A stretch of 64,000 bases of DNA from Salvia splendens. Its lineage: Eukaryota > Streptophyta > Magnoliopsida > Lamiales > Lamiaceae. Position 1 is the stretch's first letter, and the number at the start of each line of letters is the position of its first letter. Below the pieces are notes generated by a model that saw only the letters and a program-made list of their open reading frames with translations, had not been told where the DNA came from and ran no database searches. The translations under genes and the position numbers were made by a program. Positions 35,413-49,018 of the stretch are shown in pieces. Location: assembly GCF_004379255.2 (NCBI RefSeq), contig NC_056039.1, positions 9,536,501 to 9,600,500 on the forward strand, read 5' to 3'.

Positions 35413-36154
35413 TAAGAGCATCCACAACCGTGCTCTTGCCAGCGGCACGGTTGTGGGCCCGGGCGATACTATTCATGCCTGCTCTCTGGCAAGAGCACAA
35501 TACCCACAACTGTGCTCTTCCGCAAGGACGAGCACAATTAATATAAAATTCAATTAAACAAAAACATTTCCATAATATTAAAATTCATTTAAAAACCACA
35601 ATAAATATTACAAATTACAAATAAAATTAAAAATTACATAATTAAAATCCTAAAAATTAAAAATTACATAATTAAAATCCTAAAAATTAAAAATTACATA
35701 ATTAAACTCCTAAAAATTAAAAATTACATAATTAAACTCATAAAAATTGAGATTTAGAGAGTTGTTTAGTATAGTGTCATTTTTTGTGTTTGAAATGAGA
35801 GTATTTATAGATGAAAGTATGAATTTTGGGGTAAAAATAATGAAAAAAAAATAAATTAAAAGTGTGGAAAAAATGGATATATATTATAAGGAAGTGAGAA
35901 AATATTTTTTTTATTAATTTTGAATTTTTCAGATTTTTTCGATTTTATTAAAAAAATAATAATAATAAATGATAAATCAACGGGCCAATCAGAAGCTGCC
36001 ACGTCGCCACCTCGTGCTCTTGCCGCTGGCACGGACGTGCTCTTAGCTAAGAGCACCACCCTGCCAGCGGCAGGGCGCATCAGCGGACGAGCTCTGTCCT
36101 TGCCAGCGGCAAGGACGGCGGTGAGCATGCTGCTCACCGCTGCGGATGGTCTAA
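35413..36154. mobile_element. PIF/Harbinger MITE 6, 736 bp
   Basis: The element covers 35416-36151. GAGCATCCACAACCGTGCTC on the left pairs with GTGAGC...GCTGCGGATGGTC on the right, and TAA flanks both ends (35413-35415 and 36152-36154). GC-rich subterminal blocks carry CTTGCCAGCGGCA words in both orientations. The AT-rich middle has four tandem copies of a ~31-base unit (TTAAAAATTACATAATTAAA, about 35607-35750). There is no coding capacity. Confidence 0.85.
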
Positions 36155-36202
36155 GTGCAATTGTTTCTCATACCCTTATAAGATAACTGATTTGATACTT
36201 CA

Positions 36203-36953
36203 GTTATAATTAGGCATGCTTAACCGGCCGGTTCCGGTTCTATCCGGTCCGATTTGACCGGGTACCCGGTTACCAATTGTCATGAATTTCGGAATCGGAA
36301 CCAAAACTGGATACGATCGGTTCCGGTTTGGAACCGATCGGTTCTTACCCGGCCGATTTCGATTACAAACCGGATCCGATTTGTAGTTTTAATTTTAATT
36401 TTTTTGAATAATTCAACATCTAAAAATATAGCAATTTATACCAAAAAATTCAAAGAAACACACAAAAATACAAATCAACAAGATAACAATATTCATCATC
36501 CAATATTCCAATACCTAAAAACAATAATTCAATAAAAAAAGCATAACACCTAAAAATAAAAATCAACACACAACAAAATACTAGTAACAAGTATACACCG
36601 AAACACATGCAGCACCATACACACAGCATAACACAACCCCATGCACTGGCACACAACCTCCACACAGACACACACACGCCATATACACACACACAACCCC
36701 TATAAGATAATTGGATACTAATTAATGTATCTTATAAAATCTAAAATTGATTTATTATTCGGTTCCGGGTAGAACCGGAACCGGAATTTTTGAGAACATT
36801 AGAACCGGTACCGGAATTTTTGAGAACATTAGAACCGGTACCGGAACTGGAACCGAAAAACCGGTTCCCGGTTCCTCAATTACCCGGTCGGTTCCGGTTT
36901 CGATTCCGGGTACCCGAGAACCGGAGAACCGATTAAGCAGGCCTAGTTATAAT
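36203..36953. mobile_element. hAT-type MITE, 735 bp, with 8-bp duplication
   Basis: The element spans 36211-36945. The left end TAGGCATGCTTAACCGG mirrors the right end CCGATTAAGCAGGCCTA, and GTTATAAT (36203-36210 and 36946-36953) is a perfect 8-bp duplication, the hAT signature. Subterminal regions are dense in GGTTCCGG/CCGGAACC words. A 29-base unit GAGAACATTAGAACCGGTAC repeats near 36790-36850, and a CA-rich tract lies at 36590-36690. Confidence 0.85.
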
Positions 36954-37038
36954 CTTATAAAAATAATTAATTATATAGATAAAAAAAGTTAACTCTTTAA
37001 TTTTTATACTATTATATATGTGTTCATTAATTTTATTG

Positions 37039-37084
<46 letters not shown>

Positions 37085-37545
37085 TTCTGAATGCTAAACA
37101 TGATTTAAAATGTGTTTATGTTTTATATATTAATTTTATTAATATTTCATGATATTTTAATCCTTTTGATGACTAAAGAACCGCGTGTTTACTAATATTA
37201 ATTTATCCATTACTCCTCATTTTTTAACGATTTAGATCGATATGATATTTATAAGATTGCAATTGGAATTTTGTTTTTCTTTTAATTGCTGCTATGTTCA
37301 TCTTTTTTAATTTTAGTTGTGCAATAATGAAATTATAAAGTGAAGTGTGTAATGGAACTGTGTAAACTATATATATGGTGCAAAAGTACCGCTTTGTTAC
37401 TACTCCATGTGTTAATAGAGTTGTAGTAGTATTCATTTTTGAACTGTTGCAATATACTAAAAGAGTATATTTTCGGTAAAAAAAGTAAGAAGTACTTTTT
37501 TATAATATTTTATTTTTTTTCTTATTTTATTCTATTCATCACGAG
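36954..37545. repeat. AT-rich spacer with (TAA)n microsatellite
   Basis: About 14 TAA units lie at 37043-37084. No gene or transposon end was recognised in the rest. Confidence 0.6.
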
Positions 37546-37549
37546 CACA

Positions 37550-38200
37550 ACTCCTTTGTTAGTTTATACAACAAGGAAGATTCAATACCAAAGAAAGACT
37601 CTTCAGAATTGGCGTCAGAGGAGTCGAAGATGATCTCTGATCCACTTTGCAAGGGACAGATTGAGTCTATTGAACACATCTTTTTTCTCCTGCAAGGTCT
37701 CCAACATACGTTGGTAATTTTGCTATGACTTATGGAATATCTCCTTCTGTTTCCCAAGGATCCGTTGACTTGTTTTCTAAGTTAGCTTGGAATCCCTATT
37801 CAAAAGCTTGACAAAAAAAATGAATCTCTATGTTGTACATCATTCTTTGGTCTATTTGGAACATCCGCAACAAGGTAATATTTCAAAAGTTTCACCCGAG
37901 TTGGAAGCGAAAAAGAGAAAACTTTTATGGCGTCTTGGGTGTTGGGTGAAAGGAAGGTGTTCAAGATTCTCATTCCACCGATCCAAATGACTAATATTAT
38001 TTAGTCAAGTCTCCACAAGTGGTTGGTCTTCCTTACTAGTTGGTTTTACTTTCTTGTTTTTGTGTCTTGCTCGTTGGCCTGGTGGTTTTCATGTTGAGTT
38101 GGGGTTGTCTTGATTTGTTTGTTTTCAGTTTTTGTTTTGTGTAGAAATATCTTGCTTGACGCTCTATGTTACGCTTTGAGCATTTTTTTCTTAATAAAAA
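37550..38200 (+). pseudogene. decayed LINE 3' end (zinc-finger and tail)
   Basis: Around 37620-37690 the plus strand reads DPLCKGQIESIEHIFF, the C-x-x-x...E-x-x-x-H-x-FF signature of the zinc-binding segment at the end of LINE reverse transcriptases. In another frame (about 37845-37980) WSIWNIRNKVIFQ...HPSWKRKRE is the usual downstream segment. A T-rich 3' region ends near 38200 with CTTAATAAAAAAAT. The frames are broken. No flanking duplication was found. Confidence 0.5.
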
Positions 38201-38209
38201 AATATAGTA

Positions 38210-39560
38210 TTAAATATTCATATTTAATTTCTATGCCGAAAATAAACTATAGACTATTAAAATACATAATGCAATTATGTAACGGAATTGTGTTACCATA
38301 TAAGTGATATAACGAATATGATATCACAGTGACGCAAAATGAACAACAAAGTATAAGACTTAAATATAATATGATGATGCTAATAACGTGAAAAATAACA
38401 CGACTGAGGATAATTCACACTTTGACGACTTGTATGACAAAAAAATAAGCTTGCGATGCATTTTAATGCTACTACAATTTTAACATGACCAAATATTTTT
38501 AACTTGAAATACTAGTAATAATTAGTCAATTTTTATAAGGAAACATTAACACATTATCATATCTACTGGAATATTATATGAAGAAGCGATACTTACATTC
38601 TATAATTAATGTCAGAATAATATGATGTGAAAATAACCGAAGATCAATTATACTACGTAATTACCCATTTTAATTAAAATTAATTACTATTAAATACTAC
38701 GATTTTCTTTCTACGTGGCTGGTAAAAAAATTTTATTTTTGTTCCAGTCTAAAATTGATTAAAATAAATTCGGGCACGTGATTAAAATTATTTATTTCAA
38801 AGTCAAATGTTTACAATCAAATATAATCTAATTTTATTTTTCTAAATACAATACCGTTGCAAACGTTGCAGCCTCGTATGTATGACTGAAATTGGTCCGT
38901 TGTAGCTAGAAGGTTATAGTATATTCATTTGACTGTGATTTTAATAGAGAATGCAGTTGAAACAAAATTATTCCTATATCTAAATTGATTGCAGTCATAA
39001 CTCATACAGTATATATTATCTACGACCAATTTATGAATTCATATATGTACAAATATTTCAAATTATCACAACCATATTAATAAAGGCTGCATTCGTGAAC
39101 AGTGTATCAACCTCAAACTAAAACAACATTATTTCGTTTTTTAAGGAGAATACAGTAAATTCATTAAAATACTCAAGAAAATAATTTAAATAATAAAACT
39201 ATATCATAAATTAAAAGTGTACAAATTAGAATATACTATGTTAAATTACTATTCGATTGACGTATCGTAGCCAAACGACTACTACATGAGGCATATATGA
39301 TGTATGATTAAAAAAAAGACCTTCCAAAATGACGATTCCATATACAGATCAAGAAAACCATTTTTTTGGGTTATATTAGCAACATTTCAAATTTATTGTG
39401 CTTGCACGATTAATTATTTTAATCTAAAAATACTAGGAGTACTTATTATATAATGATTTAATGGGCTAAATTGACCAAGAAAATCATAATAGTATGATTC
39501 GAAAAATAGTTGTGGTAGTAGTAAAATTTTATAATTTTTGCCCAAATTTATCATATGTAG
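38210..39560. other. AT-rich spacer, no gene seen
   Basis: No coding frame, RNA or recognised transposon ends. Confidence 0.45.
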
Positions 39561-39568
39561 TAGTACTA

Positions 39569-39826
39569 GGGATGTAATGAAATGCAAACTCTAAATATTG
39601 TACAAACTTCAAACTGAACCGTTAAAAAATGTCAACAGGTGACAAAATAAAAACAATAATAAATGTCAACACAATGTCAACGGTTGATGATGTGTTGACA
39701 TTATGTTGACCCTATGTAGTCATTTTCTATTGTTGTTATTTTGTCTTCTGTTGACATTTTTTAATGGCCTAGATTATAGTTTAGAGTTTGTATAATATAT
39801 AGAGTTTTGTATTTTATCACTACCTG
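39569..39826. mobile_element. foldback MITE of unknown class
   Basis: The left arm (GGGATGTAATGAAATGCAAACTC...TTAAAAAATGTCAACAG) is mirrored by the right arm (CTGTTGACATTTTTTAA...GAGTTTTGTATTTTATCAC). The arms pair over about 100 bases with mismatches. The words ATGTCAACA/TGTTGACAT recur five times in the middle. I could not settle the target duplication. Confidence 0.5.
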
Positions 39827-39829
39827 AAG

Positions 39830-40690
39830 TACTATATAACGCATATTTTCAAAACTAAATCAAATGCACAATGCAATTTGAAAATATACCTAAGGTTATT
39901 AATAAACTTATAAAAGCTATCACATAAAGTGTGTGAGTAGATAAAATTATACTCCTATATTTGTCAAAATTTAGGAAAAGGTCATCCAAGGCGGGCCATT
40001 GTTCAAATTTAAAGCCATGAAAAAATGCATCAAGTGCTTACACGTGAGATTAAATTGCATCTTATAATCGCCCCAAAAATACATAGACATTTAAATATTT
40101 GATTACTATCTCCCATACAAACCATCTCACCTAATTGCAATTGTATGCTAGCTCGTCGTGGCAACCTTAATCATTTTGGAACGCTTAATATCGTAATAGG
40201 ACTAATTAATTGATTAATTAATATCAAGTGAAATGACGTACTCATATATACATGTTCGATCCTCAATTAAATGTCGGTCATTTTCAGGTTAAATAAATAT
40301 CGTAATAGGTCATTTTCAGGTTAAATGTCGGTCATTTTCAGGTTAAATATCTGAAGTTGCGTCGTGACCTTCTTGATCAGCTAATTATAATTAGATTATT
40401 TTAGTATTATGATGAAATCAGCATATTTATTTTCTTTTTTCTATGAGGAATGCTTTTAATGAATGAATTTCTTATAGATATTGAAATGCTATAAATTGCA
40501 ATGTAAAAGTATGGTGTATTAATGTAAAATTGCATTTAATTAAATGTCGACTGTCTGTCTCTGTCCAATTGCATGTGTTATATTTGGCGGTCAATGCGTC
40601 AATATATATGAAGGCTGCGGTTTGACCATAAGCAATTTGGAGATTCAATAATAGAATAAATCAACAAAGTAAGCCTTTACATTATAAAGT
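39830..40690. other. AT-rich spacer, no gene seen
   Basis: A phrase GTCGGTCATTTTCAGGTTAAAT repeats partly three times at about 40270-40350. Nothing else was recognised. Confidence 0.4.
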
Positions 40691-40691
40691 T

Positions 40692-41184
40692 AGATAGAAA
40701 TCCATGAGTTCCATCCTAAAATTAATTGGTGATAAGAGGAGAGGTCCATGAGACTTATATAGTGGATTAAGCTCTTTGTGTACACCGATGTGGGATATTA
40801 TTATATTCATTTTTATGTTTCAATTACCAACACCCTCCCTCAAACCCTTCAAGGTGAATCTTGGAGTGGTTGGACTTTTTTATGATCGATTGGACAATTG
40901 GCCCAATTTTTTTTCGATCGGTTGTACCACTGGCCCAAATTTTCAGCTCAGTTATACTGCTGGGTTAGTCATTTTTTTCGATTTCAACCCAGATATACTG
41001 CTGGGTCAGTTAAATATGGCCCACAGTCGGCGACCCGCTCTGATACCATGATAGAAATCCATGGGTTCCATCCTAAAACCAATTGGTGATAGGAGGAAAG
41101 GCCCATAAGATTTATATAGTGGATTAAGCTCTTTGTGTAATGTGAGATATTATTATATTCATTTTTATGTTTCAATTGCCAACA
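40692..41184 (-). mobile_element. TRIM (terminal-repeat retrotransposon in miniature)
   Basis: Two direct repeats of about 140 bases (40692-40832 and 41049-41184) read on the minus strand as short LTRs beginning TGTTGG. Directly after the 5' LTR (minus strand, from 41048 down) is TGGTATCAGAGCGGGTCG, the primer-binding site for initiator-Met tRNA. Directly before the 3' LTR is a purine run GGGTTTGAGGGAGGG (40847-40833), the polypurine tract. The 216-base inside has no coding capacity. At under 500 bp with LTR, PBS and PPT this is a TRIM. The 5-bp flanks (AAGTT and CCGTT) match only in part. Confidence 0.85.
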
Positions 41185-41189
41185 CCGTT

Positions 41190-41786
41190 AATAATTGATT
41201 CAGTATAGTAACTAGGTTCATAATTCTAATTAGTTTATTAATTCCAGCTTACATTATTTTGCTGCCTATATATATTGCATATCGGTTTCAGATTTAGCAT
41301 ATCGCATACAATTATTGGCTTATGAGGAGAGAAAGGTAGGCATACCATGTACTCTCCTTTTTATTTCATTTAAATTTAACTAGCTAGTATTTTTTGAAAT
41401 CGCAGGCACGCTGATTTTATTTTCATTTTTTATGTTTCAATTAGGTTTTGTGATATGTGCTAGCCATTTCCAATTATTGTTTAGCAATATCATATTCGTG
41501 TTTATACTCAACATCAACCAGAGGCAAACGAGGTACAATTCATACATCAATTGAAGTTCCATTTCCGATTATTCTTAGAGCCAATTAGTAGGTAAATTAC
41601 GACATTCTAAACTTGAATTTAAAGAAAATACTAACTTATCTATTTAAACTTCTTTTTAACATATTACAACTAGAGTATTTAGTATAGTATATATGCAAAA
41701 GCAAAAAAGTGATATACATATCGAATGTGAGCATTACTCATAGTCCGAATTTAAATATAAAGTACTCCATATTGATATCGGACAGG
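41190..41786. promoter_or_regulatory. upstream region of the terpene synthase
   Basis: Non-coding AT-rich DNA between the TRIM and the terpene synthase start. TTAAATATAAAG (about 41751-41762) could serve as a TATA box. I see no other clear element. Confidence 0.3.
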
Positions 41787-44700
41787 ATGTCTTGTGCAAG
41801 GAGCACCACCATATCATTAATCTTGTCACAAACGTTGTGTCGCTCCCAAAAGGCCTCAATTCCACTGCAAGCAGCCGGCGCCGCAATTCCTCTCCGCCGT
41901 TTCTCCATCTGCCACTCAGCTGTGACATCTCCGCCGTCTCCCATCGTCAATGGGAGCGCCGCACCACAGCTTCAAAAACTGGTGTGTATTTAATCAACTA
42001 TGATAAGTAGTATAATATAGCATCTACTATAACGTGAGCATGTGCAGGTGATTCCAAAAAACTGGTGTGTATTTAATCAACTATGATAAGTAGTATAATA
42101 TAGCATCTACTGTAACGTGAGCATGTGCAGGTGATTCCAAAAAACTGGTGTGTATTTAATCAACTATGATAAGTAGTATAATATAGCATCATCAACTATA
42201 ACATGAGCATGTGCAGGTGATTCCAAAAAAATGGTGTGTATTTAATCAACTATGATAAGTAGTATAATATAGCATCAACTATAACATGAGCATGTGCAGG
42301 TGATTCCAAAAAAATGGTGTGTATTTAATCAACTATGATAAGTAGTATAATATAGCATCAACTATAACATGAGCATGTGCAGGTGATTCCAAAAAAATGG
42401 TGTGTATTTAATCAACTATGATAAGTAGTATAATATAGCATCAACTATAACATGAGCATGTGCATGAGCATGTGCAGGTGATTCCAAAAAAATGGTGTGT
42501 ATTTAATCAGCTATGATAAGTAGTATAATATAGCATCTACTGTAACGTGAGCATGTGCAGGTGATTCCAAAAAACTGGTGTGTATTTAATCAACTATGAT
42601 AAGTAGTATAATATAGCATCATCAACTATAACATGAGCATGTGCAGGTGATTCCAAAAAAATGGTGTGTATTTAATCAACTATGATAAGTAGTATAATAT
42701 AGCATCAACTATAACATGAGCATGTGCAGGTGATTCCAAAAAAATGGTGTGTATTTAATCAACTATGATAAGTAGTATAATATAGCATCAACTATAACAT
42801 GAGCATGTGCAGGTGATTCCAAAAAAATGGTGTGTATTTAATCAACTATGATAAGTAGTATAATATAGCATCAACTATAACATGAGCATGTGCATGAGCA
42901 TGTGCAGGTGATTCCAAAAAAATGGTGTGTATTTAATCAGCTATGATAAGTAGTATAATATAGCATCTACTATGACATGAGCATGTGCAGGTGATTCTAA
43001 AAAAATGGTGTGTATTTAATGAACTATGATAAGTAGTATAATATAGCATCTACTATGACATGAGCATGTGCAGGTGATTCTAAAAAATAGTGTATTTAAT
43101 GAACTATGATAAGTAGTACTCCCTCCGTCCCGGGCTACTCGCTCATTTCCTTTTCGGCTCGGAGATTAAGGAATGAGTGTATAGGAAAGTCAAAAATGAC
43201 GGCGTGAAATTTTTTACTAAAAATGGAAAGAGTGCAAGTAACTTGGGACGCCCAAAAAGGAAATAAGTGCGAGTAGTGCGGGACGGAGGGAGTACTATAA
43301 TATAGCATCTACTATGACATGAGCATGTGCAGGTGATTCCAAAAAACTGGTGTGTATTTAATTAACTATGACAAGTAGTATAATATAGCATCAACTATAA
43401 GGTGAGCATGTACAGGTGATTCCAGAGGAGAGGAGAGAATATTTAATATAGAAGACTACCCAAAAACTGCAGACAAGCACTGAGCAAGTCCAACTCATTG
43501 ATGACATCCAACGGCTAGGAATCGATTACCACTTGGAAGATATGATCGACGCCATATTGCAGCTCCAATGCTCTGCTTTCTCCACCGAAGAAGACCTCTT
43601 CACCACCGCCCTTCGCTTCCGTCTGCTCCGCCAGGCTGGCTTCCACGTCAGCACCGGTACACTAGCTACCTTCAACATACATAGATTCCAGTTATTATAC
43701 TATTGGAAGATTGATTAGACAAAACACACATTTTAGATCGATAACTCCAACATAAAGTTATCTACCTTACCAAATTGCCCCTAATATTATTAAAAATTAT
43801 GCTTGGTTTTGGTGATCAGATGTGTTACTGAAGTTCAAGGGCGAAAGCGAAAAGTTTAAAGAATCCTTGAGAGACGACACGGTAGGGTTACTGAGCTTGT
43901 ACGAAGCATCAAATATGGGGGCTAAAGGGGAAGAAATCTTGGAGGAGGCTAAGGAGTTTGCGGAACGATCACTACTCGATGGTGAGGAGCGGGTCAGTGA
44001 TGAGGTGGGACGGGCCCTAAAGGTGCCGAGTCATATGAGGATGGCTAGGTTGGAGGCCAGGCGATTCATCGAGGAATATGGCAACCGGAGTGATCATGAT
44101 AGAGACCTTTTGGAGCTTGCTATTTTGGACTATAACCATGTCCAAGCTCAACACCAAGCCGAACTCACTGAACTTAAAAGGTCATGCATCTATATTATTA
44201 TTATTGTTGTTGTTAAATAAGTAGTAGTATCATCTAAATTTCTAGCTAACACCAATGAATATATGCATGTTATATAGGTGGTGGAAGCAGCTAGGGTTGG
44301 TGGAAAAGTTAGGTTTTGGGAGAGATAGGCCATTGGAGTGCTTTTTGTGGACAGTAGGGCTTCTCCCTAACCCAAAATACTCAACCTGCAGAATACAGTT
44401 GGCCAAGACCATAGCTATTCTATTAGTCATTGATGATATTTTCGACACCTATGGCAAAATGGATGAACTAATCCTCTTCACCCATGCAATTCAAAGGTTT
44501 TAATCTTGATCAATTCATTTTTTTGTAATTCATTATTGCTTGATCATGATTTGACAATAATGTCTTCATTGTTCAAAACAGATGGGATCTTGAAGCAATG
44601 GAGACACTCCCCGAGTACATGAAAATATGCTACATGGCATTGTACAACACGACCAATGACATTTGCTACACGGTGCTCAAGGACACCGGCCGGACTGTCC

Positions 44701-45345
44701 TCCCCTACCTCAAAGCAACTGTAAGTATTGGCAATCTATAAGGAATTAACTTAGTACTAGTACTTATTTTATTAAAAATAATTTAATTCTTTGTTGCAGT
44801 GGATAGACATGATTGAAGGTTTCATGGTGGAGGCAAAGTGGTTCAATGGTGGGAATGCACCAAACTTGGAAGAGTACATAGAGAATGGAGTATCAACGGC
44901 AGGGGCATACATGGCTCTGGTACATCTATTCTTTCTAATAGGAGGTGTAACCGACCAAAACGCCTCACTGTTGAGGCAGAAACCCTATCCCAAGGTATTC
45001 TCCTCGGCAGGGCGAATTCTTCGCCTCTGGGATGATCTTGGGACTGCTAAGGAGGAGCAAGAGCGTGGGGATCTGGCATCGGGCATACCATTGTTTATGA
45101 AAGAGAACAATCTGGCAACAGAGGAGGCAGCAAGAAGTGGAATGTTGGAAGAGATATTCCAACTATGGAAGGATCTCAACGGAGAGCTCATCAACAATAA
45201 CACATTGCCCTTATCTATCATCACAGTCGCGCTTAACATGGCACGAGCTTCCCAAGTGATCTACAACCATCAACAACAAACCTATTCTTTGAGTGTCGAC
45301 AATTATGTTCAAGCCCTCTTCTTCACTCCTCTTCCTTCCTCTTAA
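41787..45345 (+). CDS. terpene synthase, TPS-g clade (linalool/nerolidol synthase-like)
   Basis: Proposed exons: 41787-41981, 43473-43656, 43820-44180, 44278-44496, 44582-44720 and 44800-45345, about 547 residues. Exons 2-6 are secure. Exon 1 is inferred from a plastid-transit-like N-terminus (Ser/Arg-rich, few acids), correct phase and a GT donor; 43452 is an alternative exon-2 start. The N-terminal helical domain ([17 protein letters not shown]) precedes the catalytic domain with DDIFD at 299-303 and the second metal motif DDLGTAKE at 444-451. [11 protein letters not shown] and [18 protein letters not shown] are typical of TPS-g, as is the lack of an RR-x8-W motif. Such enzymes make acyclic mono- and sesquiterpene alcohols from GPP or FPP. 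The usual last intron is absent. The exact product cannot be read. Confidence 0.85.
41979..43423 (+). repeat. 83-bp minisatellite with 430-bp higher-order repeat filling TPS intron 1
   Basis: About 15 units of mostly 83 bases run head to tail from the exon-1 donor site to just before exon 2. Unit starts (the ...TGGTGTGTATTTAAT phrase) are near 41979, 42062, 42145, 42231, 42314, 42397, 42492, 42575, 42661, 42744, 42827, 42922, 43005, 43087 and 43347. The spacing 83-86-83-83-95 occurs twice in succession (42062-42491 and 42492-42921), so a five-unit block of 430 bases was itself duplicated. Each unit contains GTGCAG, then GTGATTCCAAAAAACTG or an ATG-ending variant, then GTGTGT. A Stowaway MITE interrupts the fourteenth unit. 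Confidence 0.95.
43117..43294. mobile_element. Stowaway MITE inside the minisatellite, 174 bp
   Basis: Bases 43119-43292 begin CTCCCTCCGTCCCG and end CGGGACGGAGGGAG, a perfect inverted repeat, with TA on both sides. This is the consensus plant Stowaway terminus, so the insertion is probably young. Its neighbouring array units are unchanged in phase, so it entered after the array had formed. Confidence 0.9.
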
Positions 45346-45667
45346 TATATTGTACATTTCTCACCCTCTTTTATTGTATCTTCAATAACATAGAATTTAA
45401 TTACCAATACTCTTATTAATTTCAGTAAATGTATTAAAGGATCACTAGTATCCTATGTAGTAGTACTAAAATGAAAATGGAATCTTAGTGTTAAATCCTT
45501 AGGATTGATGGACCCCTATCTAAATTCCATTTGTCACCATATTTTTGTCACAGAATATTGGGATACCACTGATTGACTTCGTCAAACAGATTTGTGACAA
45601 CATACATTTCTCTAACCGCATTTATATTGTCTGAACATATGTTTACTGATCTACACTTTCCTGGCTA

Positions 45668-49018
<3,351 letters not shown>

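Noticed and set aside
36450..36692. 80-codon minus-strand frame rich in Cys and Val
   Set aside because: It is a translation of the CA-rich tract within the hAT MITE; low complexity.
41979..43423. CRISPR-like regular repeats
   Set aside because: Units are tandem with no unique spacers, lie within a plant gene intron, and differ only by point changes and short indels. It is a minisatellite.
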